This document shows positions 63,361 to 64,000 of a DNA stretch of 64,000 nt, in pieces; the first letter of the stretch is position 1; each line of letters starts with the position of its first letter. The notes under the pieces are model-generated. The model saw nothing but the letters and a program-made list of their open reading frames with translations. It ran no database searches and was not told where the DNA came from. Location: positions 103,658,431-103,722,430 of the forward strand of contig JACSVZ010000002.1 of the NCBI GenBank assembly GCA_014706295.1, read 5' to 3'. The translations under genes and the position numbers were made by a program. The DNA comes from Lycocorax pyrrhopterus obiensis (Eukaryota > Chordata > Aves > Passeriformes > Paradisaeidae).

Positions 63361-63471
63361 AGAAAAACCTCCCCCCAAAATCCCAACTTTCCATGCGGTT
63401 CAAATATGTGAAATTGAAAGAAGCGTAATTGGTTTAAGAGGCTATCTGTCAATTCAGGCCAACCCACTACA

Positions 63472-63476
63472 CATAC
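63472..63476. repeat. Target-site duplication CATAC, right copy
   Basis: Right partner of CGTAC at 62467-62471, directly after the terminal CA of the LTR. Confidence 0.7.
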
Positions 63477-63887
63477 CCTGATAGAGCTCAAGAAACCAGG
63501 AAAAGAATTCTAATGTAACCCAGACTTGAGACCTAAATTGTAGCATTTTACAGAAGAGTTATAATGTGGAATCATTTCTTGCCTGCAGTTCACCTTTTTC
63601 TTAAACAGTGCGGTTGTGAATAGGACATTTGTCTTTGTTAAAATTTATTCTGATTCTCTCAAAAAATGCAATTAAATTATGATTTGTCTATTTTATTTAA
63701 AAACACCTTCTTCTTAGAGCTCTAATAACTTAATTTGTAACTGGGGCATGAATTGGACAGAAATAAATAATTAGAGCTACAGCAAACCACTACACTTCCA
63801 ATCTTCTGCTGCTTAAAAACTTGAAGAGTGTTAGAATCAGTAGTTAATGAGAGAAAAATATAGTCTCGTTGGTGTTTCTCTCTTACT
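63477..63887. other. AT-rich unique stretch, nothing recognised
   Basis: Complex AT-rich sequence between the LTR and the terminal CR1; no gene or repeat recognised. Confidence 0.5.
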
Positions 63888-64000
63888 GAATCACAGAATC
63901 ATAGAACTTCCTGGTTGGAACGGGACCTCAAGGATCATCTGGTCCAACCTTTCTTGGCGTAAGCACAGTCTAGACAAGATGGCCCAGCACCTGGTCCTGC
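63888..64000 (-). mobile_element. CR1 LINE 3' end, minus strand, cut by the window edge
   Basis: The stretch starts with GAATCACAGAATCATAGAA, the reverse complement of the CR1 terminal octamers. It continues with GGTTGGAACGGGACCTCAAG and GATCATCTGGTCCAACC, the reverse complement of the GGTTGGACCAGATGATC and GGTCCC blocks of the 3' UTR. AGCACAGTCTAGACAAGATG and GGCCCAGCACCTGGTCC follow in family order up to the edge. This is a younger and better-preserved copy than the others, and the element continues beyond the window. Confidence 0.93.

Larger units (their letters stand above)
62472..63471 (-). mobile_element. Solo LTR, 1 kb, CpG-rich (ERVL-like, minus orientation, 5-bp target duplication)
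   Basis: The ends form a 12-bp inverted repeat with one mismatch: TGTAGCGGGTTG at 62472-62483 and CAACCCACTACA at 63460-63471. Read on the minus strand it starts TGTAGTGGGTTGGCCTG, a start I associate with avian ERVL-type LTRs. The flanks carry a 5-bp duplication with one CpG-type change (CGTAC/CATAC). The plus-strand left half is AT-rich and the right half (about 62950-63360) is strongly G+C- and CpG-rich, including a 13-base G run at 63262-63274, which fits a promoter-bearing U3 on the minus strand. I find no AATAAA near the minus-strand 3' end, only AGTAAA at about 62614-62609. There is no gag, pol or env sequence. Orientation rests mainly on the terminal words and the GC pattern. Confidence 0.82.

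Noticed and set aside
63135..63491. Overlapping open frames of 71-118 codons on both strands in GC-rich DNA
   Set aside because: They lie within the LTR and exist because GC-rich DNA has few stops.

Overview
This window is non-coding vertebrate DNA, most likely from a bird and probably a songbird. It is AT-rich and contains no convincing complete protein gene. The longest open frames (about 115-140 codons) are close to what chance gives in 64 kb read in six frames, and most are AT-rich translations with no recognisable domain. The avian assignment rests on the repeats: CR1 LINE 3' ends with degenerate octamer tails on both strands, a low overall repeat density, and solo endogenous-retrovirus LTRs with avian-type termini. 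It is best read as a gene desert or a very large intron.

Layout. 1-3.2 kb is unique sequence with an old L2/MIR-like tail at 1.7 kb. 3.26-4.36 kb holds the longest CR1 copy, a dead reverse-transcriptase remnant plus 3' UTR. 4.4-27.3 kb is mostly unique; it contains a GAAA tract near 15.0 kb, a PDZ-like open segment at 16.8 kb, a second L2/MIR-like tail at 24.4 kb and a few short tandem duplications. 27.3-29.9 kb is the densest repeat cluster: a solo LTR with a 6-bp target duplication, then an older CR1 split by a second solo LTR in the opposite orientation, also with a 6-bp duplication. 31.7 kb holds an almost perfect 46-bp-arm inverted repeat. 36.6-37.3 kb is a solo LTR with a 5-bp duplication. 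37.3-62.4 kb is mainly unique, with decayed CR1 tails at 41.7, 46.5 and 55.0 kb and an exon-like minus-strand segment at 61.3-61.5 kb. 62.5-63.5 kb is a 1-kb CpG-rich solo LTR with a 5-bp duplication, and a minus-strand CR1 runs off the right edge.

There is no gene system to reconstruct. The best-supported structure is the record of insertions: four solo LTRs whose ends, target duplications and (in three) polyadenylation signals can be read directly, falling into a 6-bp group (ERVK-like) and a 5-bp group (ERVL-like). The items most worth a second look are the hairpin at 31.7 kb, the PDZ-like segment at 16.8 kb and the spliced-exon-like segment at 61.3 kb.
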